From Neofusicoccum parvum (taxonomy: Eukaryota; Ascomycota; Dothideomycetes; Botryosphaeriales; Botryosphaeriaceae): 64,000 bases of DNA. Of the stretch, positions 46,716 through 56,764 are shown piece after piece. Made by a program: the position numbers and the translations under genes. The stretch is taken from assembly GCA_020912385.1 (NCBI GenBank), contig CP087208.1, positions 1,922,001 to 1,986,000 of the forward strand, written 5' to 3'. Below the pieces are notes generated by a model. The model saw nothing but the letters and a program-made list of their open reading frames with translations, was not told the origin of the DNA and made no database searches. Position 1 is the first letter of the stretch. Every line of letters starts with the position of its first letter.

Positions 46716-48251
46716 ATGCATTCTCTCTCTGGCCTGGTCTTCGCCGGCATGCTGGCCTCTGCCGGCACTGCTCTGGCCCAGCTTCACTTCACCACGGACG
46801 CCACCCTGCACGACTACCCCTCTCTCGCCGATGGCAGGGCCAACAACAACCCGCCGTGGTGCGAGATGAACTACGACAGTCTTGACCTCAACAGCGTTAC
46901 CGCCTACTGCGCCATTGACAAGTCCACCTGCGGCGCTTGCCTCAATGTCTGCGGCAGCGCGGGCTGCAAGTACATGCTCGCCATCGATCAGTGCAGCCGC
47001 GGCGACGGCCTGCTTGACATCAGCACTGGCGCTGGCCCGGAAATCTGCGGCGACAACACCGGCCACCACCAGGTCACGGCTACTCAGGTTGACGCCCACA
47101 ACTGCGAGCACATCTGGTAAGTTGCCTCACCTCACCCCGCCCCGCCTCACCGGGCAGGAGCGCATTGTGCATCTTATGCTGACTACGAACACAGGAATGG
47201 CAAGATGTTCTTCGACTACCAGGCCCCGTACGGCGGCCTGGCTACTCTGAAGTCCATCCTCGACGGCGATCAGGCTGCCACCTCCTCCGTTTCTATTGCG
47301 GAGTACACCAAGGTGCCTGACGCCGCTACCACCGCCAAGGCCGTTGCTCCGTCCTCGACGCTCTCGACTACGTCTTCCGTGGCCGTGGAGACACAGCCCT
47401 CCGTCATGTCGGCACCCGTTGAAACCATTCAGCCTGTCTCGCAGCCCGCTTATTCTGCTCCTGTGGTGTCCGCTTCTTCGGTCGTTCCGACTACCACTAA
47501 CCAGCCATGGTCCGTGCCTTCGGTGACTACCTACAGTTCAATTGCGCCGTTCGGCAACTCGTCAGCCAATGCTTCTGTACCAGCTGCTATCCCGACTACC
47601 TACGACAGCACCACGGGGGCCCTCGTAGACGCGGAATCCAATGTTGGTGCTACGAAGTCCTGCGAGGATTCCTTCACGGTCACCACCACTGTGCCTGGCT
47701 CAACTGTTTACGTCACCGTCACTTCGACCTACGGCAACGGCGCTGCAGTTGGTTCTTCGACTGTGTCCCCCGAAGAGCCCTCGTCCGCCGCCGACGGCGT
47801 CCTTGCTGAAACTGCAGCTGGCTCCACCTCCAAGGCCACCACTACCGTTCGCTCTACTTCAACGCTCTGGATCACGCGCACTACGACAATCACGGGCTGC
47901 CCCTCTGGTGTCACCAACTGCCCAGAGTCTCTGCAGACCACCGGCTTGACTACGGTGACCAGTGCTGTTGAGACAACTGTCGTCCCCGTCGCCAACCCAA
48001 CCGGCGCTTACAGCTACCCGAGTGTCTCGGGCGTCTGGAACGGAACGCAGGCGGGCATGACCCACACGCCGCTGAGCATTCCCGATGCTGCTGCTGCCTC
48101 TGCTGGTGCGTACGAGGCGGAGGTTAAGGCCAGGGGTGTGTACGCGGCGCCGCTCGCCAAGAGGTCGGCTGCTTCAATTGCTTCTGGAAGCATTGCCTGG
48201 GAGGCTGTCGCCGCCGTGAGCGGCCTGGCGGCGCTTTTTGTCCTCATCTAA
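46716..48251 (+). CDS. GPI-anchored wall protein with expansin/RlpA-like double-psi barrel
   Basis: Exons 46716-47116 and 47195-48251, 485 aa. The ATG is in a TCACCATGC context; residues 1-21 are a signal peptide (MHSLSGLVFAGMLASAGTALA). Residues about 24-135 form a Cys-rich module with the expansin/RlpA double-psi-barrel pattern: an early ATLHDYPS, then CGACLNVCG, then KYMLAIDQCSRGDGLLDIS, where the Asp before QC matches the conserved acidic residue of the barrel. Residues about 160-440 are Ser/Thr/Val/Pro-rich with repeated TTT and TST clusters, expected to be O-mannosylated. A LAKR site precedes a C-terminal small-residue region and hydrophobic tail (WEAVAAVSGLAALFVLI), a GPI-attachment signal. 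Likely a cell-wall protein that loosens or binds polysaccharide; enzymatic activity is not established for this group. Confidence 0.8.
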
Positions 48252-49241
48252 AGGCGTTCAGGTGAGGGGATTTGCATATGGACGAACAACAAAAAGGGAA
48301 AACGATGGTTTACGACGATTATGATAGACAGACGTCACGGCGTCATTTGCTTTTATCTTCTTCTTCATGTCAATCGTTGATTGCTCGACTCCTGCTAGAT
48401 GGGGATCCTGCTTGACGGGATTGAGCTGCACAAAGTTCTTTTACTTCTTCCACTCATTTCGGCCGTCCTGCTAGATCTGGACCGGGCCATTACTTTTCTC
48501 CTTCATTTCTTCACCTCTGAGCTGAGCTTTGCTTTCAAGCAAGCCTGGCCAAGCACCGGATGGCGGGCAGCTTAGGGTTCGACCTTTACATTTGCGGCCG
48601 TTTTGCGGCTTTTGATTTTGTGTCGATCAGGTACAGTACCAGATCGATCAACTTTGCTTCTGTTCTACTTCTTTTCCGGATGCAGTAGTATGGGCACATA
48701 TGGGATACTAAAACATACAAATTCCACCGGGTTGAGAAAACTTTAAGGGAAACTTCCGATTGTTGAGGTCCGCTGGCTTTCCCGCTCGGGTTAGCGAAGC
48801 TGGTTCCGGGAAAAGGGGATGCCACGAGGGGCAGATGGGAACGCTAGAGCAAATAGTCTGTGTTGCGCATCAGAACGGGCGCTAGTACCTAGCGCACCGG
48901 TGGGTGTTGCAAGACAAGAACATCCTGCTCACGTCAACTTGGTGTTTCTCGTCCTCTATGCTTTATTGGAAACTGTTGCTGACCTCCCGTGGGGGTGCGG
49001 TGAGTGACTTATGGATGGGGTGTTGTTTGATGGGCGATTGAACGCGGACGACGTTACTACCCCTATTCCGACGACCGCGGGCGTTCCAGACAGCGGCGTG
49101 TTGTGGTGGTGGTGGCGCGTCGAGGGTTGAAACCTCCGTGCCTCCACATCCAGCCATGGTGGCTGCTGCGTGGTGTGGGATGCGGCGCGCTCTCTTGGCT
49201 GCGGGGCTGCGGTCTCGATCTCGCTGCCGGTCTTGCTGGGT

Positions 49242-49277
<36 letters not shown>

Positions 49278-50067
49278 GTCGGCATGTGTTCCCGCGGACA
49301 TTAGGGGGTCGGGAAGTGTGAGGGCTTGTTGGTAGCTGCAGCGGAGGCTCGATGTATCACTTTGATAGTGGAGAAAACGGATGAACAGCGGGTAAGCTGT
49401 CTGGAGTGTGAAATGGCCTGAGGTTTCTGGAGGCTTTAACATTGTATGGTATACGGTTTGAACTATGAGATCCAAGCTGACTTTAATCATGAGCTCTTCG
49501 ATTGTCTGTAGACTCGATGTGTAAGTGTTTGTTCTTTGGTCATTCTATACTGCCTGGTCTCTCATCTGTTCGAGCCTGTCATTCAACAACAGATAAACTC
49601 CACCTCTTCACATGCTTCACCATACTCCTGATTCCAGAATAACCCGCCATTTGAGACCTCTCATGACGCATGACCTTCCCTATAAGTCCTAACACCATGC
49701 AAACGGCCGTCGCACCTCCCACCACTTCCTCGGCGACGAACGTTGCCAATGCAAAACGCCCGCACGAGTACCAGGAAGGCTACTGCTCAAACCGTTTGTT
49801 TCTCGTTGCCGCGCTTCTTCTCGGTTTCCTGCTTTTAAGTAGGAGGCATGAGCTCTCCTGACGTACTACCCACATCATCACACTCGCTCAGAACACGCTC
49901 TTTTCACGCCACCTCGAGGTGTCCGCCCACAGACATTCTTTTACAACCATTCTCCGCTATCGCGTCGACAGGAACGCAGACAGCCCACGTTCTATCTGCT
50001 CACCTCAACTGCCACCCAATCAAACCCAACTCAACTCCCGCAAAGCCCCAGGACCTCAACGGCGACC
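48252..50067. other. Intergenic region with a long poly-G run
   Basis: About 1.8 kb without a firm gene. It carries a 35-base G homopolymer and, near 49697, a short ORF (ATG 49697 to stop 49861, 54 codons) ending in a strongly hydrophobic segment (LFLVAALLLGFLLL) followed by RRHELS, which would suit a tail-anchored micro-protein but may be chance. Confidence 0.5.
49242..49276. repeat. Homopolymeric G run (35 bases)
   Basis: Thirty-five consecutive G on the plus strand, preceded by TGGGT. Such a run can form G-quadruplexes, varies readily in length, and is error-prone in sequencing. Confidence 0.95.
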
Positions 50068-50331
50068 ATGCTCTTCCCAACCACCCTCATCACCGCCACC
50101 GCCCTGGCCTCCCTGGTCTCCGGCCTCCCCACAAACACCCCGTCCCCAAACCAGCCGCTGTCGATCCAGCACCTCGAGACCGGCGATCCGAACGACAGGG
50201 GGAGCACCGGTCGGTCAGGGCATTCCGAGCCGCTCAGCGTGACGACACCGATCGACGACCTGCCTGGCAGCAAGCCGCTCGGGCTGGCGGCGCTGCTGCT
50301 GATTGGGAACCTTGTCGGGGGGAGCGACTGA
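50068..50331 (+). CDS. Small secreted cysteine-free protein
   Basis: 87 codons from an ATG in the context GGCGACCATGC. Residues 1-19 (MLFPTTLITATALASLVSG) form a clear signal peptide with a cleavage site near GLPT. The mature part (about 68 aa) contains no cysteine, is Pro/Ser/Gly/Asp-rich, and ends in a moderately hydrophobic segment (KPLGLAALLLIGNLVGGSD) that might be a weak GPI-type or membrane-associating tail. No homologous family recognised. Candidate small secreted protein; an effector role would be speculation. Confidence 0.55.
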   Translation: MLFPTTLITATALASLVSGLPTNTPSPNQPLSIQHLETGDPNDRGSTGRSGHSEPLSVTTPIDDLPGSKPLGLAALLLIGNLVGGSD

Positions 50332-50772
50332 AGGCTTTTCTTGCGTTCGGTGGGCATTTCAGTCGACGTCGGCGGGTGTGCTTGGGGGGAGTCCGGCTTG
50401 TCTCGAGGCGTCCTGATCTGCTGAGAGGGCGGGTTTTCACGTGTCGCTGGGTAGCGCTGGCTCCGATGACATGCCGGAGCCGAAGAGGGGGCTCGAGGCG
50501 TGGCCCGTGGATTAGCTATGTTGACACAGATTTCGAGGCTCGAGAGAATCTTGGTGTATAAGTTGAGTTGATATGATTGCGTTTTTCTTTTCTCAATTCT
50601 TGTCCCTATTTGGGGAGTTTTGTATGTATACCCCGTACCTGTAATATAAACGAGTTGGGAGTTGTACAAAAAGCATGTTACCTTTCGAAGATATCTCATA
50701 CACAAGTCAGTATCCAAACACGTCCCGGTCTTCCCACATCCACGAGCATTCACAGAGCTGCATTCCGAGATC
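50332..50772. other. 3' intergenic region
   Basis: About 440 bp between the ends of the small secreted-protein gene and the convergent DUF1295-like gene. AT-rich in its second half, with TATATAA-like stretches (about 50640-50650); no gene seen. Confidence 0.5.
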
Positions 50773-51653
50773 TCAATAGATGAACGGCAGCAGCTTGTAC
50801 GGCGTCTGCTCCTTGAACCTCTTCCAATCCTCACCATACTGCTCGCGGCGTCAGCACCACCACCATCGCCCCCAGCTACGACAGCGGACGGGGAAAATCC
50901 ACTCACCCTGCCGGAGCAATACCGATCCATCACCGGCACGCCCCTCGTCGCGAAGTCCCACATGAACAGCAGGCCGAACGCCGCGCCCACCGCCCACCCG
51001 GCGCCGCTCATGGCGACGCCGGCGCGCCACAGCACGTAGCCGCCGTAGTTGACGTGGCGGGCCAGCCGCCACAGGCCGCCGGTGTACGGCCTGCCCGCGT
51101 TCGCGGGGTCCTTCTTCCAGCGCACGCGCTGCAGCTCGGAGCCCCACTCGAGCGCCAGGCCGGCGGCGAACAGCGCGGCGCCGACGAGGGCGGGCGGCGA
51201 GAGCGCGGCCTCGGCCGGGTCGCCAGCCGAGGGGGAGAGCAGGGCGGTGGTGAAGGCGAGCGTGGCGACGCCGTTGTTGACGGTGTTGAAGAAGGCGATC
51301 TCGAGCGCGGCGCCCGCCGGCATCTCCTCCTGCGAGATGAAGAGCCGCCAGTGGATCTGCTTGAGCGCGGCGCCGGTGGCCATGGCGAGGAGGAGCAGGC
51401 GCGGCGGGGAGAGGGCGAGCGCGTCGAGCGCCTGGATGCCCGTCTGCGCGGGGAGGCCGGGGGCGCGGACGGAGAGGCCGAGGGTGGTGAGGATGGTGCT
51501 GCCGACGCCGTGCGCGAGGATGCCGTACTGGAGGAGCGGGTCGAGCGCGCGGAGCCCGACGAAGACGGCGCTGCCGATGGGCGTGGGGTTGTGCGAGCCG
51601 CGCTTGATCAGGTCCATGTCGCGCTCCTGGGTGAAGGAGGCGAGCCACGACAT
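50773..51653 (-). CDS. DUF1295 / isoprenylcysteine-methyltransferase-like membrane protein
   Basis: Exons on the minus strand: 51653-50907 and 50838-50773, giving 270 aa. The splice joins DRYCSGR to YGEDWKRFKEQTPYKLLPFIY, restoring the C-terminal signature of the DUF1295/steroid 5-alpha-reductase/ICMT superfamily (RYGxxWxxYK-like). Upstream, RHVNYGGYVLWRAGVAMSG corresponds to the conserved RHPxYxGE-type helix; here the Pro and Glu of that motif are replaced by Val and Gly. Several transmembrane helices are predicted by eye (residues about 25-60, 80-100, 125-150, 160-180, 205-235). Such proteins act as lipid or sterol-modifying enzymes of the ER, but the substrate cannot be assigned. The tail is close to Arg/Lys- and Tyr-rich cytosolic ends of ER enzymes. 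Confidence 0.78.
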
Positions 51654-52530
51654 GGTTGCGGTTTGGTGCTCCGTGGGGGAGAGCAGTGGGCTTCGTTGAT
51701 GGGCGTGTGTCTGGTAGTCCGCAATGGTGAAGGCTGGGCGAGGGACGCCCTGGATTTAAGGACGGCTGGCTGTTGCGGCCAAGCAGCGGCGGAGGCGTCT
51801 TTTCAGCCCGCTTGTGCTGCCGTTGTACGGTCCAAGACGCACATGTAGGGCTCCGCTTGTGCTCTTGAAAGAGCTAAGCCGTTCATCGGGCCCCCGCCCG
51901 CTCCGTGGTTCCCTGCTGGAGCCGTCATTGTGCAGTAGGAGACGGCGGATTCGCAGTGTCGGGCTTGGTGGCTGGTTTCAGCGATAGCAGGAATGAGGTA
52001 TTCGCGCCGGAGATCGGTAGGTGGCAGCAGCGAGAGAGCGAGTTGCTGAGGGCTTCGGCCAGCTCGGGACGCGAGAGAGCGGGACGACGCAAGGGACACA
52101 AGCCGGCCGTGCAACGCCTCTCGGCGCGGGGCATGCTGCCAGTCAGCAGGGCTAGGACCAAGCGGATCAAGGTGTAAGAAATTGGCGTGTCTCTTTGTCC
52201 AAGCCCAGTCCGGCAGGCGCACATGACCGCGCGCTCGTTGCCCAACAGCCGCGACGCGTGCCCCACGCTCTCACTCGTCCCCCTCGCGCAAATCACGTCC
52301 GCCTGCTCCTCACCACCATCGCGCACCTGCAAGCCACCAATGCCAGGTGCGCGTATCTCACAGGCTGTGTCAGCGGCCGTATTTCCTTTTCTCCCCCCAC
52401 TTGCATGATACCCGCATAGACATCATCATTTGTGATTTTACGATACCCCATTTCTTTGTTCATTTTCTCGGGCGCTCATCGAGTCCCTCTACCCTTTGGA
52501 TACCCCATTGCTTTTTGCTCGGAATCCACC
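51654..52530. other. Divergent promoter region (DUF1295-like / ligase-like)
   Basis: 877 bp between divergent start codons. No supported ORF; C/T-rich tracts precede the ligase-like ATG. No clear TATA box. Confidence 0.5.
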
Positions 52531-55500
52531 ATGCCCCTCAGATTCACTTGGATATGCGACCTGCTCCAGGACATCGAGGATATCGAACGTCGCGACCCGC
52601 CTCACCTACCCGACCGGAAGCGCAGACTCCTTCGTATAGCCGTCGAGAATTGGTTTCGGAAACACCGCAAGAATCTCGACCGCCCCGACACCAATGGCGC
52701 AGCAATCCTCTCAACACTTCTCCCACACACCCGCACTGACCGTGTCTACGGTCTTCAGGCGCCGAGGTTGAGCACCCTCGTGGCGCGCTGCTTGAGATTT
52801 GGGACAGAGAAAGTGAAAGAGCTGAATGGCTGGAAGGATCCGACAAGAGGAGACCTCGGCGCATGTTTGGAGAGGATTGAAAAAGAATTCGACTGCGTGC
52901 CTCTACCCGGCCCCGGCATCCTTTCCGTCGAAGAAGTCGACAGAGGTCTCTGCGACATTGCATCACGATGCAGATTCTCCAGCCCGGCAGTTCAGAAGAC
53001 AGTTTCGGCAGACGTCCCCCAACAAATCCTCGAGCCTCTGATGTTCCGGATGCACTCGCGCGAAAAGAAGTGGTTTGTCCGCCTACTACTTAAAGACTTT
53101 GGCCGAGCCGTTCTGGACGAAGCTCTCGTGCTTGCCGAGTTTCATTTCATGCTTCCGTCACTGCTCAAGTTCCAAAATGACTTCGCCACCGCTATCGCAT
53201 TGCTGAAAGGACCATTGGCGTGCTACCATGCCAAACCGGACCCATTGTCCCAGAAGCTCATGCTGGAACAGGCAGCGCAGCATATTAAACCGAAAATCGG
53301 GATCAAGATCGGAAGGCCCACTTGGTACAAGGCACGCTCATTTCGGAATTGTCTGCAGATGGTTGGTGACGGGACATGGATCATCGAGCGCAAGTATGAC
53401 GGTGAATTCTGCGAGGTGCATGTCGACCTGACCAAGGAAGACAACATTCAGATTTTCTCCAAGAACGGCAAAGACGCCACCAACGATAGGAGGAATCTCC
53501 TGCCAGCAATCAGAGGTAGCCTGAAGATCGGGACCGCTGAATGCCGAATTAAATCCAAGTGTATTCTCCTCGGAGAAATGGTTGTGTTCAACCAACTCGA
53601 CAACGAAGTGATGGATTTTGACAAGATCAGGAAGCATGTGTCGAGATCGGGCTCCTTTCTCGGTACAGACAAGGACTCTCAGCCTCATCCCTATGAGAAC
53701 CTCATGATATTTTTCTTCGATATTCTTCTTGTCGACGAAGAGGTTACCATGACTTTACCACATCTCAAACGACGCAAACGCCTCTCGGAAGTGATAATGA
53801 AAATATATGGCCGGGCAATGACCGTCGAATGGAAACAACTGAATTTCTCAACAGCTGAAGCAAAGAAGAGCTTGATCTATCAGTTCGCCTATGCTCTACA
53901 CTACCGCTGTGAGGGCCTTATTCTGAAGCCGAATGCGCCGTTCTTTTCACTTGCTCGAGATGAGACTGGCAGCTGGTGTAAGGGATTCATCAAACTCAAG
54001 CAAGACTATATGACAGATATGGGAGGTGCGAGAGACGTGGCAGACTTCGCAGTTGTTGCAGCTAGTTATGACGTCCAGCAAGCTCAGAAGTGCAGACAGC
54101 GAAATCTCCGATGGACCAACTTTTACCTTGGATGCTTGGTGGGCGACGACAGCGGGACGCATCGGGGACGTTCGAGGTTCAAAATCGTCGCGATTGTGAA
54201 AGCGACCCACTGCATACCGCCAAAAGAACTCGAATTCCTCAATCAAATCGGACAATTTCATTGCAAGGAGTTCGGTGAGGACGAGCCATTCACGGAGGAC
54301 TTCACGATTCAGTTGGGCAGAAATCCTATCCCTGGTGTCTTGTTCACAAGCCCACTAGTCGTTGAGGTACTCGGAAGCAGCTTTGAGAAACCACCCAATG
54401 AGGATTTCCACATGCTGCGGCACCCTCGTGTCCTCAGAACACACACTGACCGGTCCTGGAAGGACTGCATAACGATGCAGGGCCTTGCTGACATGGCTCG
54501 AGAAGCCAAAGAGGCTCCTCCTGATGGAGAGTCTCATGATATCAAAAACAAGATCCAGTCTTACATGGAGAAAATCAACAGATCGCAGGACCGTAACAGT
54601 CTTGCTTCAAAGCAAACAACCCCTCGGTCGGCAGGCACTACTCATTCTGTCAGCCCCCTGGCAACTCTCAAGACCATCAATCCCGCTTATGCCGCCGGCA
54701 CGCCTGACCCAATCTCCGTTCTCAGGCCATCAGGAGCGCATCACAATTCTGCACCAAGTACGGCGTCTATCAAAACGCCAAGTCCTGCGACCGCGCTCAT
54801 GAAAGCCAAGCGCACGACAACACATACCTCAGTTACTGTCGATTTTGCAGAGGAAGTCACACCTGTGTCTCAGCCGTCAATGCAGTGGACTGATATCATC
54901 GGAACTCCTGCTGCATCAGGGCCACCTACTATGCGGGAGCCTCTATCAACAATTTCGCCACCGAAGAGGAACATTGTCTCAGGTAAGAGTAACGGCAAAG
55001 CGATAAGGTCATTTTCAAAGTCTGAAGAAGAGCCGCTTACACGTGCGTCCGTGGAGGATTCCCCCTGTCCTGAAGTCCAAAACACCATCGGTATCAGGGA
55101 GGCTCGGCCAGATGCTTCCGGCCATGGGGTCAGTGAAACACTCAGGACCGCGGCCGGGGAGGCTGGCAATGCTCAGAATGTTTCAATCGCCCGTGAGAAC
55201 TCGCCGGAACTATCGTTTTACGAGGAGAGAGAGGCGTCGAGCATGAAACAACTCATCACCAGATTGAGAAAGCAACCACATTCCAAGACGACCTCTTCTG
55301 GACCTGGAAATTCCTTGCGAACGAATGCCCAACCATGCTCACCGCCAAGTGGGGGGTTTGCTGGACGGTCTGGAGTCACATCTGCGCAATCTTCAACTGC
55401 AGTTGTGCTGAAGGGGCCATCGGATAGAATATCTCAGCAGAAGGAAGGCGCTGTTGATGTTTTAATCCGGGCTCGCACTTCAACCACGGCCGCTGCGGCT

Positions 55501-56394
55501 GTAAGTTCACCTGAGAACACAATATCGTCGGCACGTAAACTGTACATCCAAGACCAGTCTCCGAGTGCTACGGCTTATATGCTCCCACCTATCCCAAAGC
55601 TCAATGGACACCCTCTACCCACACCTCCCAAATCCTCGCCAAATGAGCCGCTATCTAAGCACAACGCTCAACCTCGTGCAAATTTACCAGCAACCCCCCC
55701 AAATTCTTCACCAAGTGCCCCACCGCCAAGTGCAACCACGCCAGGCACCAAACAACCAAAAGAAAACATCCCTCCCGCCCCACCAACGCGCCGCCTGCCC
55801 ACCACCAACATCCCCAAACGCGCCACCGACGACTTCGACATCGGCGCCTCTCCCCGCAAGATCCCCAAATGGCGCAGCTCCGTCTATAGCCTGCCTAGCC
55901 TGCCTAAGCATAACAACAATAGCCACGCCACCAACACACTTGGACCCCAACCCCAGCCAACCCGCTCCGAGCTAGCCTCTTCCCTCCCGCTTCCTTACAC
56001 CCTCCCCCACACGTGCGTCTACCTCGCCCCCAGCCTGCGCCACCACACCCGTCTGCGGCACGACCTGCTCGCGCGCCACTTCGACGCTGTCGTCGTCGAT
56101 GATCTCGAGCACTGGCGGCGCGACGACGCTATGTACGAGAGCATGGGCAGTACGGTCGGGGAGAGCCAGGCGTATGATGGGTATGCGAAAGTTGTGTTGG
56201 TTGAGCCGGGGAAGAAGCGGGAGTGCGAGGTGGTAGTGGTGAGGGTCAGGGATGTGCTGGGGCGAAGGGAAGAAGGGGTTGGTGTGTTCGATTGGAGGGT
56301 CGTGGAGGACTTGGTGGAGGCAGAGGCGGAGGGGAGGCGTGGAGAGGAACGGAAGAGGGAGATTTGGGAGGGGAGGGTTTGGGGTTTGGTGTAG
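52531..56394 (+). CDS. ATP-dependent DNA ligase, LIG4/LIG1-like, with long proline-rich and possible BRCT tail
   Basis: Single exon, 1287 aa; ATG in the context TCCACCATGC. The N-terminal ~230 residues resemble the helical DNA-binding domain of eukaryotic ligases. The nucleotidyltransferase core is complete by eye: motif I KYDGE with the AMP-accepting Lys288, motif III in FFFDILLVDEE, motif IV EGLILK (461-466) and motif V around KLKQDY (488-493). An OB-fold region follows (residues about 500-650) with a motif VI-like RHPRVLRTHTDRSWKD. Residues about 700-1140 are low complexity, rich in Ser/Pro/Thr, and then proline-rich. The last ~140 residues are folded-looking (CVYLAPSLRHHTRLRHDLL... VFDWRVVEDLVEAE) and could be a divergent BRCT repeat. 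It is not canonical LIG4, which is about 1000 aa with tandem BRCTs, nor LIG1. Best guess: a fungal-specific paralogue working in DNA repair. Neighbour RTT109 is convergent, 370 bp away. Confidence 0.85.
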   Translation: MPLRFTWICDLLQDIEDIERRDPPHLPDRKRRLLRIAVENWFRKHRKNLDRPDTNGAAILSTLLPHTRTDRVYGLQAPRLSTLVARCLRFGTEKVKELNGWKDPTRGDLGACLERIEKEFDCVPLPGPGILSVEEVDRGLCDIASRCRFSSPAVQKTVSADVPQQILEPLMFRMHSREKKWFVRLLLKDFGRAVLDEALVLAEFHFMLPSLLKFQNDFATAIALLKGPLACYHAKPDPLSQKLMLEQAAQHIKPKIGIKIGRPTWYKARSFRNCLQMVGDGTWIIERKYDGEFCEVHVDLTKEDNIQIFSKNGKDATNDRRNLLPAIRGSLKIGTAECRIKSKCILLGEMVVFNQLDNEVMDFDKIRKHVSRSGSFLGTDKDSQPHPYENLMIFFFDILLVDEEVTMTLPHLKRRKRLSEVIMKIYGRAMTVEWKQLNFSTAEAKKSLIYQFAYALHYRCEGLILKPNAPFFSLARDETGSWCKGFIKLKQDYMTDMGGARDVADFAVVAASYDVQQAQKCRQRNLRWTNFYLGCLVGDDSGTHRGRSRFKIVAIVKATHCIPPKELEFLNQIGQFHCKEFGEDEPFTEDFTIQLGRNPIPGVLFTSPLVVEVLGSSFEKPPNEDFHMLRHPRVLRTHTDRSWKDCITMQGLADMAREAKEAPPDGESHDIKNKIQSYMEKINRSQDRNSLASKQTTPRSAGTTHSVSPLATLKTINPAYAAGTPDPISVLRPSGAHHNSAPSTASIKTPSPATALMKAKRTTTHTSVTVDFAEEVTPVSQPSMQWTDIIGTPAASGPPTMREPLSTISPPKRNIVSGKSNGKAIRSFSKSEEEPLTRASVEDSPCPEVQNTIGIREARPDASGHGVSETLRTAAGEAGNAQNVSIARENSPELSFYEEREASSMKQLITRLRKQPHSKTTSSGPGNSLRTNAQPCSPPSGGFAGRSGVTSAQSSTAVVLKGPSDRISQQKEGAVDVLIRARTSTTAAAAVSSPENTISSARKLYIQDQSPSATAYMLPPIPKLNGHPLPTPPKSSPNEPLSKHNAQPRANLPATPPNSSPSAPPPSATTPGTKQPKENIPPAPPTRRLPTTNIPKRATDDFDIGASPRKIPKWRSSVYSLPSLPKHNNNSHATNTLGPQPQPTRSELASSLPLPYTLPHTCVYLAPSLRHHTRLRHDLLARHFDAVVVDDLEHWRRDDAMYESMGSTVGESQAYDGYAKVVLVEPGKKRECEVVVVRVRDVLGRREEGVGVFDWRVVEDLVEAEAEGRRGEERKREIWEGRVWGLV

Positions 56395-56764
56395 TTGAGA
56401 TTCTTGCACATGCGTTGGATATTCTTCACACCATACATGGTTATCGTAGATCAAATTATCACTTCTGGACAGTAGAGGCTTCGAACTAAATATGATTTCG
56501 CAATGAATATACTCCACTCGCTACTCAAGTCGCCCTTTTCTGCCTTCGGACGGGGGAATCTCTTCTTTTTCCTGTTTCCAAATCTTTGCTCAAATCGAAT
56601 GGTAATGATAATGACAACCCATAGTAGAACGCACCAACTCCTCGCAAAAATGCTTTGTTTCTTCATCCAATCCTGCTTTCTTATCTCTCCCCTTCGACAT
56701 CCAAATTTCCAACTTCACACATTCCAAAAAGAAAAAAGGAAAAAAAGAAAAAAGGGCATCATAC
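56395..56764. other. 3' intergenic region between ligase-like gene and RTT109
   Basis: 370 bp separating convergent genes, AT-rich with A-rich tracts (about 56727-56757). No gene seen. Confidence 0.6.

Noticed and set aside
48560..48610. GGGTTCGACC resembling a tRNA B box
   Set aside because: No T-arm pairing and no acceptor-stem complement.
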